Assembly (NCBI GenBank): GCA_045543655.1
Contig: JAZPXN010000020.1
Location: 1-39,421, forward strand
From: RGIG995 sp045543655
GTDB taxonomy: Bacteria > Bacillota > Clostridia > Oscillospirales > UBA644
DNA: 39,421 bases
Direction of reading: 5' to 3'
The first letter of the stretch is position 1; the number at the start of each line of letters is the position of its first letter. Positions 1 to 6,721 of the stretch are shown one piece after another. The notes under the pieces are model-generated. The model saw only the letters and a list, made by a program, of their open reading frames with translations, was not told where the DNA came from and did no database searches. The position numbers were made by a program, and so were the translations under genes.

Positions 1-86
1 ATCTTAGGGAAAATATCAAGAAAGCTTTGCACGAAAAGGGGACCGAGATCCCTTACCCCCAAATCGCCGTACATCTGGACAAGTAA
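1..86 (+). CDS. MscS-family mechanosensitive channel, C-terminal end (partial)
   Basis: Only the last 27 codons are inside the window; the frame starts at base 3 and ends with TAA at 84-86. The readable tail contains NIKKALHEKGTEIPYPQ and ends in VHLDK. The pattern of a helix with IKKAL, then EIPxPQ close to the end, is the usual finish of the cytoplasmic domain of small-conductance MscS-type channels, which open under membrane tension and release solutes. The assignment rests on this short motif alone. A strong hairpin terminator follows 13 bases after the stop, so this is the last gene of its transcript. The rest of the protein lies upstream. Confidence 0.6.
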   Translation, partial: LRENIKKALHEKGTEIPYPQIAVHLDK

Positions 87-99
87 CCACAACAGCGAA

Positions 100-137
100 A
101 ATTCCCGGCATCCTTGGATGCCGGGAATTTGTTTTTT
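100..137 (+). terminator. Intrinsic terminator after the MscS-like gene
   Basis: A 13-14 bp perfect stem (arms 100-113 and 116-129, CCCGGCATCC against GGATGCCGGG) is followed by TGTTTTTTT. It ends the upstream plus-strand transcript and also lies just past the stop of the minus-strand TM2 gene. Confidence 0.9.
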
Positions 138-146
138 TGCGGTTAA

Positions 147-392
147 TTATTCGGGATCGGAGACGGTCACGACGTTGAGATACGCTGCTTCGTAATCTTC
201 CTCGGACATCTTCAGAATCTTGATGCCGGCGATGATACCCTTGATTTCAAGGACGATGCCGCCGATGCCGCAGGTAAATACGGTCAGGCAGATCTTGCCG
301 ATACCCTTGCTGGCGTTACCCTGCATAAAATCAGGAACACCGTAGCAGTTGAAGATAATGGTCATGATGCCGAACAGAACTTTGTTTTTCAT
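147..392 (-). CDS. TM2-domain small membrane protein
   Basis: An 81-residue protein with two hydrophobic segments (about residues 4-20 and 33-55). The segments flank a short polar stretch with the pattern VPDFMQGNASKGIGK, where TM2-domain proteins (PF05154) carry a conserved turn followed by GxxxGxxQL/I-type residues. The family is small, widespread and of unknown function. The start is the ATG at 392: AAAGGAG lies 8 bases upstream of it. A GTG three codons earlier is too close to that ribosome binding site. The gene stands alone behind its own consensus promoter (425-453). The C-terminus is acidic and polar (SEEDYEAAYLNVVTVSDPE). The family call is moderately sure. Confidence 0.7.
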   Translation of the reverse strand: MKNKVLFGIMTIIFNCYGVPDFMQGNASKGIGKICLTVFTCGIGGIVLEIKGIIAGIKILKMSEEDYEAAYLNVVTVSDPE

Positions 393-424
393 GTGGGACA
401 CTCCTTTATGTTTTTATTATTTAA

Positions 425-453
425 ATTATAGCACGCATATTGCGATATGTCAA
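425..453 (-). promoter_or_regulatory. Sigma-A promoter of the TM2 gene
   Basis: Read on the minus strand: TTGACA (453-448), 17 bp spacer, TATAAT (430-425). Both hexamers match consensus perfectly. The leader to the ATG at 392 is about 25-30 bases. Confidence 0.85.
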
Positions 454-471
454 GAGAAAAGAGGAATTATG

Positions 472-1059
472 TCAAAAAATATTTCGGATTGCGACCGATA
501 AAACGTATTCCGAAATAATTTCCGTGGTCACGCTTAGGTTTTCGTCCGGATTCAGTACTTCCGTTTCCGCGTCTTTGCGGGGGAGACGACCGTCAATCTT
601 GAAAACGGCCTCTTTTCGGGTCCAGAGAAAAAGAAATCGCCGTACGCGATCGTCTTTCGACGTGGATGCGGAAAGATATTCCGATTCTGCGGGAGTGCAG
701 ATCCTGTTCATGATTCCGGGGGAAACGGGGCGAAAGCGCTCAATATCAACGCCAACGGGACGGCCTGCCACGGCGCAGACGATTCGGTCTTCGCTGTGAG
801 AAAGGCTGAAATAGACGGGATTTCCTTCCAGATAAGGCTTTCCGGAAGGGGAGAAGCAGACCGTGATTTCTTCCGGGGCAATTTTTAAAACCGAACTCAA
901 CGCTTCCCTCATCAGAAAATCTGCGGCAATACACTGCTTTTGCGCTTTTTCATTACAAAGACGTCTGCATCGCTCTTTTCGTTGCGGCGTCATGAGAAGG
1001 TAGGCTTTACGGAATTCATCTTCGCTGATTTCAGAAATATCCCGGAAAAATAACTGCAA
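472..1059 (-). CDS. Sfp-type 4'-phosphopantetheinyl transferase
   Basis: A 195-residue enzyme that moves the phosphopantetheine arm of coenzyme A onto a serine of carrier proteins. Family motifs are visible in order: GKPYL (73-77), FSLSHS (84-89), VGVDIE (102-107, with metal ligands D105 and E107) and FLFLWTRKEAVFK (142-154, with E150). This is the Sfp layout, longer than the AcpS type. The start is a TTG at 1059: AAAGGAAG lies 8 bases upstream. The ATG at 1080 cannot be used, because the promoter at 1084-1112 places transcription start near 1077. The N-terminus then aligns with the start of B. subtilis Sfp. No NRPS or PKS gene is nearby, so the target carrier protein is unknown; it may simply serve fatty-acid ACP. 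Confidence 0.9.
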   Translation of the reverse strand: MQLFFRDISEISEDEFRKAYLLMTPQRKERCRRLCNEKAQKQCIAADFLMREALSSVLKIAPEEITVCFSPSGKPYLEGNPVYFSLSHSEDRIVCAVAGRPVGVDIERFRPVSPGIMNRICTPAESEYLSASTSKDDRVRRFLFLWTRKEAVFKIDGRLPRKDAETEVLNPDENLSVTTEIISEYVLSVAIRNIF

Positions 1060-1083
1060 GACCCTCACTTCCTTTCTCATTTT

Positions 1084-1112
1084 ATTATACCGCAATGGAA
1101 GAAATTTGTCAA
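1084..1112 (-). promoter_or_regulatory. Sigma-A promoter of the phosphopantetheinyl transferase gene
   Basis: Minus strand: TTGACA (1112-1107), 17 bp, TATAAT (1089-1084), a perfect consensus. Expected start of RNA is near 1077, giving a leader of only about 18 bases before the TTG start. It is divergent from the fba promoter. Confidence 0.88.
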
Positions 1113-1148
1113 GACACAAAAAATTGCACTTTTTTTCTTAAAAACCCC

Positions 1149-1177
1149 TTGCAATCCGTTGGAATTTGTTGTATAAT
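1149..1177 (+). promoter_or_regulatory. Sigma-A promoter of fba
   Basis: TTGCAA (1149-1154), 17 bp, TATAAT (1172-1177). Start of RNA is expected near 1184, about 34 bases before the fba ATG. Confidence 0.85.
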
Positions 1178-1217
1178 ATGTTGTAGTAAAGAATTAAACT
1201 TTCCGGAGGTAAAACAA

Positions 1218-2081
1218 ATGTTAGTTTCCGCAAAAGAAATGCTCACCAAAGCAAAGGCCGGTCATTATGCGGTCGGTCAGTTCAACATCAACAACCTGGA
1301 ATGGACCAAAGCCATCCTTTTGACTGCACAGGAAATGAATTCCCCCGTAATCCTCGGTGTTTCCGAGGGTGCCGGCAAATATATGTGCGGCTATAAGACC
1401 ATCGTTGGCATGGTGGAAGGCATGATCGAAGGTCTGGGCAACACCGTTCCCGTTGCTCTTCATCTGGATCACGGTTCCTATGAAGGCGCTCTTGCTTGCA
1501 TTGAAGCCGGTTTCTCTTCCGTAATGTTCGACGGTTCTCATTATCCCATCGAAGAAAATATTGCCAAGACTACCGAATTGGTTAAGCTGACCGGCGAAAA
1601 GGGGATCTCCCTGGAAGCGGAAGTCGGTGCGATCGGCGGCGAAGAAGACGGCGTTGTCGGTGCCGGCGAATGTGCCAATCCCGATGAATGCAAGGAAATT
1701 GCGGATCTGGGCGTGACCATGCTGGCCGCCGGTATCGGTAATATCCACGGAAAGTATCCCGTCAACTGGGCAGGCCTCTCCTTCGATACCCTGGCTGCAA
1801 TCCAGGAAAAGACCGGAACCATGCCCCTCGTTCTTCACGGCGGCACCGGGATCCCTGCGGATCAGATCAAAAAAGCCATCGATCTGGGCGTTTCCAAGAT
1901 CAACGTAAACACCGAATGCCAGCTTGCCTTCGCAGAAGCCACCCGTAAGTATATTGAAGCCGGCAAGGATCTGGAAGGCAAGGGCTTTGATCCCCGTAAG
2001 CTTCTTGCTCCCGGCGTTGAGGCCATCAAGGCTACCGTCCGCGAGAAGATCGAACTCTTCGGCTCCGCAAACAAGGCTTGA
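1218..2081 (+). CDS. fba: Class II fructose-1,6-bisphosphate aldolase
   Basis: A 287-residue cytoplasmic, metal-dependent enzyme that reversibly splits fructose 1,6-bisphosphate into dihydroxyacetone phosphate and glyceraldehyde 3-phosphate in glycolysis and gluconeogenesis. Motifs: VALHLDHG (79-86, catalytic D84 and zinc-binding H85), LEAEVGAIGGEEDG, GNIHGKYP, the phosphate-binding LHGGTGIP and KINVNTECQ. Length fits the GatY/FbaA-like Firmicutes group. The start is ATG 1218 with GGAGG at 1205-1209; in-frame sequence further upstream overlaps the promoter and is not coding. Codon use is strongly biased toward a few codons, as expected for a highly expressed gene. A weak hairpin follows, and the SGNH hydrolase gene may be read through from here. 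A tagatose-bisphosphate aldolase of the same superfamily is a less likely reading. Confidence 0.95.
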   Translation: MLVSAKEMLTKAKAGHYAVGQFNINNLEWTKAILLTAQEMNSPVILGVSEGAGKYMCGYKTIVGMVEGMIEGLGNTVPVALHLDHGSYEGALACIEAGFSSVMFDGSHYPIEENIAKTTELVKLTGEKGISLEAEVGAIGGEEDGVVGAGECANPDECKEIADLGVTMLAAGIGNIHGKYPVNWAGLSFDTLAAIQEKTGTMPLVLHGGTGIPADQIKKAIDLGVSKINVNTECQLAFAEATRKYIEAGKDLEGKGFDPRKLLAPGVEAIKATVREKIELFGSANKA

Positions 2082-2095
2082 TTTTAGTTTAAAAT

Positions 2096-2127
2096 AAAGA
2101 GAACCCGTCTTTCGAGGGGTTCTCTTT
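2096..2127 (+). terminator. Weak hairpin terminator after fba
   Basis: Stem AAAGAGAACCC (2096-2106) against GGGTTCTCTTT (2117-2127) with a 10-base loop. There is no separate T-tract, so partial read-through into the next gene is likely. No promoter is visible between fba and that gene. Confidence 0.55.
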
Positions 2128-2150
2128 GCCTATTGAAAGAAGGATGCATT

Positions 2151-2813
2151 ATGAATTGGAACGGTAAAGTGATCAATTTCCTTGGGGACAGCATTACGCA
2201 AGGCGTCGGTGCCTCCTCAACGGAGACGAATTACGTCAGTCAAACGAAGGAGATTCTGAACCTCTCCGCAGCCAACAACTACGGGATCAGCGCCACCCGA
2301 ATCGCGCCCCGTAAGGTTACGCTTGACGAGAAGATTGATTCCCGGTGGTTTGCCACCCGTATTCCCGAGATGGATCCCGCTGCGGACGGCGTTATCGTTT
2401 TTGGCGGTACCAACGATTTCGGTCACGGGGACGCCCCTCTCGGCTCCATTTCCGATACTACCGAAGATACTTTCTACGGTGCCATGAAGAATCTTTGTGA
2501 GAAGCTGATCGAAAAGTATCCCGGCAAACCCATCGTCATTCTTACGCCCCTTCATCGGAGCAGTGAAGACGATATTCTCGGGGACGGGAAGCATAAGATT
2601 TCCCTCGGACAGCCTCTTTCTGCCTTCGTTCAGGCGGAACGGGAGGTTGCGGCGTATTATTCTCTGCCCGTTCTTGATCTGTGGTCTATGAGCGGAATGC
2701 AGCCGAAAGTTCCCGTCATTAAGGAGAAATTCATGCCCGACGGACTTCATCCCTCCGATGCCGGTCATCGCCTGATCGCCGAACGCATTGCCGGTTTTCT
2801 GAACGCTCTGTAA
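2151..2813 (+). CDS. SGNH/GDSL-family hydrolase (esterase or lipase-like)
   Basis: A 220-residue protein with the SGNH blocks: GDSIT at 12-16 (nucleophile S14), a block II-like glycine region (NYGISATR, 43-50), GGTND at 85-89 (block III) and DGLHPS at 197-202 (catalytic D197 and H200). No signal peptide is seen, so it should act in the cytoplasm on an ester-linked substrate that the sequence does not reveal. ATG 2151 is preceded by AAGAAGG; the TTG at 2133 has no better site. It probably shares the fba transcript because the hairpin between them is weak. A strong terminator follows. Confidence 0.85.
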   Translation: MNWNGKVINFLGDSITQGVGASSTETNYVSQTKEILNLSAANNYGISATRIAPRKVTLDEKIDSRWFATRIPEMDPAADGVIVFGGTNDFGHGDAPLGSISDTTEDTFYGAMKNLCEKLIEKYPGKPIVILTPLHRSSEDDILGDGKHKISLGQPLSAFVQAEREVAAYYSLPVLDLWSMSGMQPKVPVIKEKFMPDGLHPSDAGHRLIAERIAGFLNAL

Positions 2814-2831
2814 TCTTTGATCCATGCAAAC

Positions 2832-2865
2832 CTCCCCGGAATAATTCCGGGGAGTTGCTATTTTT
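2832..2865 (+). terminator. Intrinsic terminator after the SGNH hydrolase gene
   Basis: Arms CTCCCCGGAAT (2832-2842) and ATTCCGGGGAG (2844-2854), then TTGCTATTTTT. It lies between convergent genes; the minus-strand side lacks a T-run but the hairpin could also slow the blaR1-like transcript. Confidence 0.85.
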
Positions 2866-2876
2866 ATCCAGCAGGG

Positions 2877-5126
2877 TCAGGAGTGTGCGTTAATCAGGTA
2901 GTCCTTTGCATTTTCCTCAAGGCTGAAGACGGTGTTTAGCCGTTCGTCGCTGTTCCAAAGGTCTTTCCAGGGATAATCCGGGTGGTAAAGGTTGAGATAG
3001 TATCCGTATTCCTCCTCGTTGTTTCTGAAGGGTCTCCAGAATACAGGTTCTTCGGTTTCTTCGTTGTAGGTCAGCACGATTGGTCCGGCGTATTCGTCGG
3101 TCAGGATATAGTCTTTTCCATTTTCTTCCGAGGGAGCGTATCCGTAACATTTTTCAATGCAGAAGACTGAGATTTCGGATCCTCTTCGTTCCGCTTTTAA
3201 GATCCCGTAGCAGCTGAGAACTTCCGTTCCAATACATTCGGAGGTTTTATGCTCTTCGAGATCCGCCGCAACGCGCAAAAACAGATCTTCCGAAAGAGCG
3301 GCGTAATCCGTGATCAGCGTCTTGTCGTAGATGCCGGAGCTTTCCCGATGACCGTCGTATTCCGTATAGCCCGGGAAGTAAATGTCCCGGCTTTGCTCCC
3401 AGGCATCGCCAAATCCAAGACCGGGGAATTTTTCGTCCAATTCCTTCGCCCAGCCCGATTCATTTCCCTTCGGAGTCCAGAACTCACCCGGATAATATCC
3501 GAGAAAGGCGCCGTCCTTGGTCAGAATACAGATCGTAGCCACGGCCGGTCTTACGGCGTCGCCCTCTCCTGCCAGGGAATGCTTGGTGAAGGGAATCTCA
3601 AAATCGGAATCGTAGAGTTGAAAGGTCGTTTTTTGCTTGATCAGTACGTGAAAAACCGAGGGGTGATTCTGGCTGATCTTGAGGGGTTGGTAGGCTACGC
3701 TGTTTCGGTATTGCGGATGCTCCAGCTGGGCTTCCAGAAGGAGCAGAGACTCCGGGACGTCGGTCTGGCTGCGGCTTTTGCTGCGTATCTCCATATGGAC
3801 GGCTTCCGGCAGGGTGAATTCCTGAAAGGAGACAGTGCCTCCAGACTGGTATTCTCTTGGGAAAATCTTTTGGATTTCCTCCGGATTCAGCACCCGGTAG
3901 GTAAACGTAGGCTTTACCCCGTCGTAGATCCAGACTTTACTGCAATCGCAGTTAAAGCAGATCTTCGTTTCGCGTGATTCGTACCGCAGAACGACCGCAT
4001 TTTGCCGATCCCGTAATTCGTCTCTTGACTGATCCAGCGGCGTTGATTCAATTTCCACGTCCTTCAGTGCCGCAAGTATTTCGTTCCCTCCGTCTTCGGT
4101 GGCCGTATAGCCCGTATGTTGGGTAACGAGCGAAATCTCCGACACGTTTTTCCAGATACCGGAACAGTTTTCAATGTCTTTCAAGCCTGTGCCGACGGGA
4201 TCGGTCAACAATCCGGCGGCGACGGCAACTGAGGTGGCGCAGGTAAGAATAATTACCCAGAAAGTCGGTTTTTTGTAATTCAGCACAGCTTTGATGCGAT
4301 CTTTAACGGCGATTTCTCCAAAGGCAAGGGGACAGGCAGCAATCGCATTTCTTGAAATACTGCAGGAGAGAAGTGTCTCCGTGTAATCCGCCCGTTCCTT
4401 CATCGGCATTTTACGGATGGCCTTTTCGTCGCAGGCAAGCTCGATATCCCGACAAAGAAGAACGTACGCTCCCCATACGAAGGGATTAAACCAATGAAGG
4501 CACAATATCGTGTATCCAAGGGGCTTCCACCAATGATCTTTGCGCTTCAGGTGTGCGGTTTCATGGGCTATTACGTGGTGCACGAAACGGTCTTCTATTC
4601 GGGATGGGAGTATGATTTTAGGGCAGAATATCCCAAGTATAAAGGGCGTATTCACGTTATCGCACAGATAAATGCGGTTGCCCATCGGAATGCGTGCGGA
4701 GGTTTTTCGGGCAAGCATCAGGTAGCTGATTGCGGCGTATATGAGCATCCCCAATGCTCCAGAGATCCAAAGAATCGAAGCGATCTTCACGAGATTCGTC
4801 CCATCGACCGAATCGGACTGCTGCGAGGGATCCGTTTCGGAGTTCTGCTGGGGGAGAGGAGCAATGCTGTCCTGCGCCGGATTCGTAAGCTGCTCCGAAG
4901 AGCCTACGTATATCGTTTCGGGGGTGATCGGTTCTCTGGTTGGGATCAGGCTTAATTTGCTTTCGAAGGAAATTGGAAGAATCAGCCGTAAGCCTACCAG
5001 AGCCCATAGTAGCACGCGAAGTGCCTTCGGCGCTTTTCGGAATACGAGACGTAGAACTGCCACCGCCACCGCAAGCCAGGACGCCGTCACGCTCATATTC
5101 AGTATTTTCAGGAATAAGGCCTCCAT
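2877..5126 (-). CDS. BlaR1/MecR1-type M56 metallopeptidase sensor with an unusual C-terminal domain
   Basis: A 749-residue membrane sensor-protease. Hydrophobic segments lie at about 5-27, 36-53, 115-138, 203-225 and 288-308. The M56 zinc site is clear: HETAH at 188-192 (H188, E189, H192) and ELACDE at 229-234. In characterised BlaR1 systems a signal triggers self-cleavage and loss of the partner repressor. The part after residue 310, about 440 residues, does not show the penicillin-binding motifs SxxK or KTG in the usual layout and looks like a different extracytoplasmic sensor domain. The ATG at 5126 starts one base after the stop of the BlaI-like gene and its GGGAGG lies inside that gene, so the two are translationally coupled. 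No beta-lactamase gene is near. The family call is firm; ligand and target genes are unknown. Confidence 0.88.
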   Translation of the reverse strand: MEALFLKILNMSVTASWLAVAVAVLRLVFRKAPKALRVLLWALVGLRLILPISFESKLSLIPTREPITPETIYVGSSEQLTNPAQDSIAPLPQQNSETDPSQQSDSVDGTNLVKIASILWISGALGMLIYAAISYLMLARKTSARIPMGNRIYLCDNVNTPFILGIFCPKIILPSRIEDRFVHHVIAHETAHLKRKDHWWKPLGYTILCLHWFNPFVWGAYVLLCRDIELACDEKAIRKMPMKERADYTETLLSCSISRNAIAACPLAFGEIAVKDRIKAVLNYKKPTFWVIILTCATSVAVAAGLLTDPVGTGLKDIENCSGIWKNVSEISLVTQHTGYTATEDGGNEILAALKDVEIESTPLDQSRDELRDRQNAVVLRYESRETKICFNCDCSKVWIYDGVKPTFTYRVLNPEEIQKIFPREYQSGGTVSFQEFTLPEAVHMEIRSKSRSQTDVPESLLLLEAQLEHPQYRNSVAYQPLKISQNHPSVFHVLIKQKTTFQLYDSDFEIPFTKHSLAGEGDAVRPAVATICILTKDGAFLGYYPGEFWTPKGNESGWAKELDEKFPGLGFGDAWEQSRDIYFPGYTEYDGHRESSGIYDKTLITDYAALSEDLFLRVAADLEEHKTSECIGTEVLSCYGILKAERRGSEISVFCIEKCYGYAPSEENGKDYILTDEYAGPIVLTYNEETEEPVFWRPFRNNEEEYGYYLNLYHPDYPWKDLWNSDERLNTVFSLEENAKDYLINAHS

Positions 5127-5127
5127 T

Positions 5128-5490
5128 TCAGTCCTCCCTGTAGGCGTCGATGATCCGGCGGATCTCGTCAATCTCCTTTTTACTCAAGCGTTTGCGGGCG
5201 GTAAACGCAGCCACGAAATTGGGCAGCGATCCGTCAAAGGTTTCGTCTACGAATTTTTCACTCTGTTTTGCGTAGAAATCCTCTCTGGACAGGAGGGACG
5301 TGACGGTTCCGTTTTGATTCCGGAAAATTTGCTTTTCGCAAAGCTTTTTTAATACGGTGTAGGTGGTGGATTTTTTCCATTGAAGCTCTTTTTCACAAAG
5401 CTTGACCAAATCGCCCGAGGTGATTGGTTCGTGGAGCCAGATTAGATCCGCAAAGCGGGATTCGACGGCTCCGAGTCTGTAATCGTCCAT
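5128..5490 (-). CDS. BlaI/MecI/CopY-family winged-helix repressor
   Basis: A 120-residue cytoplasmic DNA-binding protein. The N-terminal winged helix (about 1-72) shows the family pattern: ESRFADLIWLHEPITSGDLV, then the recognition helix region WKKSTTYTVLKKLCEK, then a wing ending in VTSLLSRE. The C-terminal helices (about 73-120) are where family members dimerise and where the partner protease usually cuts. AGGAGG precedes ATG 5490. It is first in a two-gene unit with the M56 sensor and is almost surely autoregulated, because two matching inverted repeats lie in its promoter and leader. Confidence 0.92.
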   Translation of the reverse strand: MDDYRLGAVESRFADLIWLHEPITSGDLVKLCEKELQWKKSTTYTVLKKLCEKQIFRNQNGTVTSLLSREDFYAKQSEKFVDETFDGSLPNFVAAFTARKRLSKKEIDEIRRIIDAYRED

Positions 5491-5505
5491 AACTTCCTCC
5501 TTGTT

Positions 5506-5524
5506 GGTCTATTGGTAATAGACC
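5506..5524. promoter_or_regulatory. Operator 1 of the blaI-like gene (leader)
   Basis: Perfect inverted repeat GGTCTATTGGTAATAGACC, half-sites GTCTAT and ATAGAC with a 5-base spacer. It lies between the likely transcription start and the ribosome binding site. The same half-sites recur in operator 2, 28 bp away centre to centre. Confidence 0.75.
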
Positions 5525-5533
5525 TTTTTCTAT

Positions 5534-5562
5534 AGTCTATCACGAATAGACCAATTTGTCAA
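5534..5562 (-). promoter_or_regulatory. Promoter of the blaI-blaR1-like operon
   Basis: Minus strand: TTGACA (5562-5557), 17 bp, TAGACT (5539-5534). The -10 is weaker than consensus because it is also part of the operator half-site. Confidence 0.75.
5535..5551. promoter_or_regulatory. Operator 2 of the blaI-like gene (promoter spacer)
   Basis: Inverted repeat GTCTAT-CACGA-ATAGAC. It sits between -35 and -10 and overlaps the -10 hexamer of the promoter, the usual place for a BlaI/MecI operator. Confidence 0.78.
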
Positions 5563-5602
5563 GAGGAAATTTGTAAATTTTTTTTGAATTGGCGGAAAGG
5601 GC

Positions 5603-5631
5603 TTGACAAGGGACGCTATTTGGTGTATAAT
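5603..5631 (+). promoter_or_regulatory. Consensus promoter of an orphan RNA
   Basis: TTGACA (5603-5608), 17 bp, TATAAT (5626-5631), a perfect consensus facing a stretch with no convincing gene. Expected start of RNA is near 5638, directly at the first hairpin. Confidence 0.85.
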
Positions 5632-5637
5632 AATATC

Positions 5638-5837
5638 AGTTAGCGGAGGCTAACCGATGCGAAGTGAGTCCGAGTACCTTCTGTGATTTCCGCTGATTCT
5701 TAATCCGAATTTTTTTTGTGCATCAGTTAGCCTTCGCTAACCGCGAGAGTTTTGTTTCCTTGCTTACGAGTACCTTCCTAAATATCATTCCGTGTGTAAC
5801 ACCGAAAAAAGAGGAAAGCCATGCTTTCCTCTTTTTT
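5638..5837 (+). ncRNA. Candidate small RNA with two related hairpin modules
   Basis: About 200 bases from the expected start to a strong terminator, with no ORF longer than 9 codons that has a good start. Module 1 (5639-5681) holds the hairpin GTTAGC-GGAG-GCTAAC (5639-5654) and, further on, GAGTACCTTC (5672-5681). Module 2 (5726-5777) holds GTTAGC-CTTC-GCTAAC (5726-5741) and the same GAGTACCTTC (5768-5777). The loops GGAG and CTTC can pair with each other, and each whole hairpin is complementary to the other apart from one G-U. Downstream on the plus strand there is no gene to regulate in cis, because the next gene is convergent. I do not recognise a known RNA family. This accounts for most of the 358-base gap between the flanking genes. 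Confidence 0.55.
5805..5837. terminator. Strong bidirectional terminator
   Basis: Perfect 15 bp stem AAAAAAGAGGAAAGC (5805-5819) against GCTTTCCTCTTTTTT (5823-5837), loop CAT. There are T-runs on both strands, so it ends the orphan RNA on the plus strand and the ATP-grasp operon on the minus strand. Confidence 0.92.
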
Positions 5838-5847
5838 CATCGTCGAT

Positions 5848-6717
5848 TTAAAATAGGTTCATCAGGTCGAAAAGCCCGCTTGCTTCTGCCTTCACGGTCT
5901 CGGCGATTTTCGATTCGATCTTAACGCCGCAGACGGCGTTCAGCTCGTTGAACAGCGCATTGGAATTGACTTCGCATACGATCGGCTCTCCGTCAATGCC
6001 GTACAGCAGATCCACTCCGCCGAAATCCAATCCCAAGAGCGCGCAAGCGTCGACCGCAGTCTTGCGGAAGGATTCCGGAGGATCGATTTTCCGTCCGTGA
6101 CCTCCGGCACCGATATTGGAACGGAAATCGTTGGGGTTATGCCGTTCCATAGCTGCTGCAACTTCGCCGTTTACCACGTAGATGCGCACGTCTTTTCCGG
6201 TGGAAGATTCGATATATTCCTGAAAAAGGTGGGGCTGATTTTTCCATTCTTCACAGCATTGACGCAATTCTTCTTCGGTGCGGATCAGCCGAATCTGCTG
6301 TCCGAGAGAACCGAAGGCCAGTTTTGCGATCAGGGGAAAGCCCAGTTCACTTGCAACCCGTTTTACAAACTCCTTGCGGTATTCCGGAAGATCCGAAAAG
6401 AGAAGCGGGGGCAAAATCGTTTTTGGTACGCAAAGATCTCTGCGGAGTATTTCCCCCGTGCGCCGCTTGTCGTCACACGTCTCGATTGCGCCGACGTTGT
6501 TGTAAAGACGGACTCCCAGCAGCTCCAATCGAAGGCCGGTCAGAACGTCTTTATCGAAATAGACGCATTTTTTAAATTCGATCTCCTCGTCCCTTTTAAA
6601 CAGTATTTCGTCGGTATAAAAGCAAGGGCAATTTAATTCCCCCGCCACTGCCCGGGCCTGTTTCCCGAAAATGTGCTCCAGAGACCGGTTGTAAAGAACT
6701 GCGTAATCTTTGTTCAT
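5848..6717 (-). CDS. RimK-type ATP-grasp ligase
   Basis: A 289-residue cytoplasmic enzyme of the RimK/LysX branch of ATP-grasp ligases, which use ATP to join a carboxylate to an amine through an acyl phosphate. Visible signatures: a substrate N-domain (about 1-90), the nucleotide-binding region with PLIAKLAFGSLGQQIRLI (about 130-147), FQEYIESSTGKDVRIYVVNG (about 164-183) and the metal-binding end VDLLYGIDGEPIVCEVNSN (about 242-260, with the E and N ligands). RimK relatives add glutamate to ribosomal protein S6 or to small molecules; the substrate here cannot be read from sequence. It starts 4 bases after the stop of the PLP enzyme gene, so both form one operon. A strong terminator follows. 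Confidence 0.85.
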   Translation of the reverse strand: MNKDYAVLYNRSLEHIFGKQARAVAGELNCPCFYTDEILFKRDEEIEFKKCVYFDKDVLTGLRLELLGVRLYNNVGAIETCDDKRRTGEILRRDLCVPKTILPPLLFSDLPEYRKEFVKRVASELGFPLIAKLAFGSLGQQIRLIRTEEELRQCCEEWKNQPHLFQEYIESSTGKDVRIYVVNGEVAAAMERHNPNDFRSNIGAGGHGRKIDPPESFRKTAVDACALLGLDFGGVDLLYGIDGEPIVCEVNSNALFNELNAVCGVKIESKIAETVKAEASGLFDLMNLF

Positions 6718-6721
6718 CGTA

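Noticed and set aside
1095..1217. A longer fba start near 1095
   Set aside because: The extra stretch contains both the fba promoter and the divergent promoter, and the GGAGG at 1205-1209 fits ATG 1218.
2877..5490. A beta-lactam resistance cassette
   Set aside because: The regulator and protease resemble BlaI and BlaR1, but there is no beta-lactamase or PBP2a-like gene nearby, and the sensor domain is not penicillin-binding.
5638..5837. 6S RNA as identity of the orphan transcript
   Set aside because: The length of about 200 bases and strong promoter fit, but the 5' and 3' ends do not pair into the long closing stem with a central bubble that defines 6S RNA.
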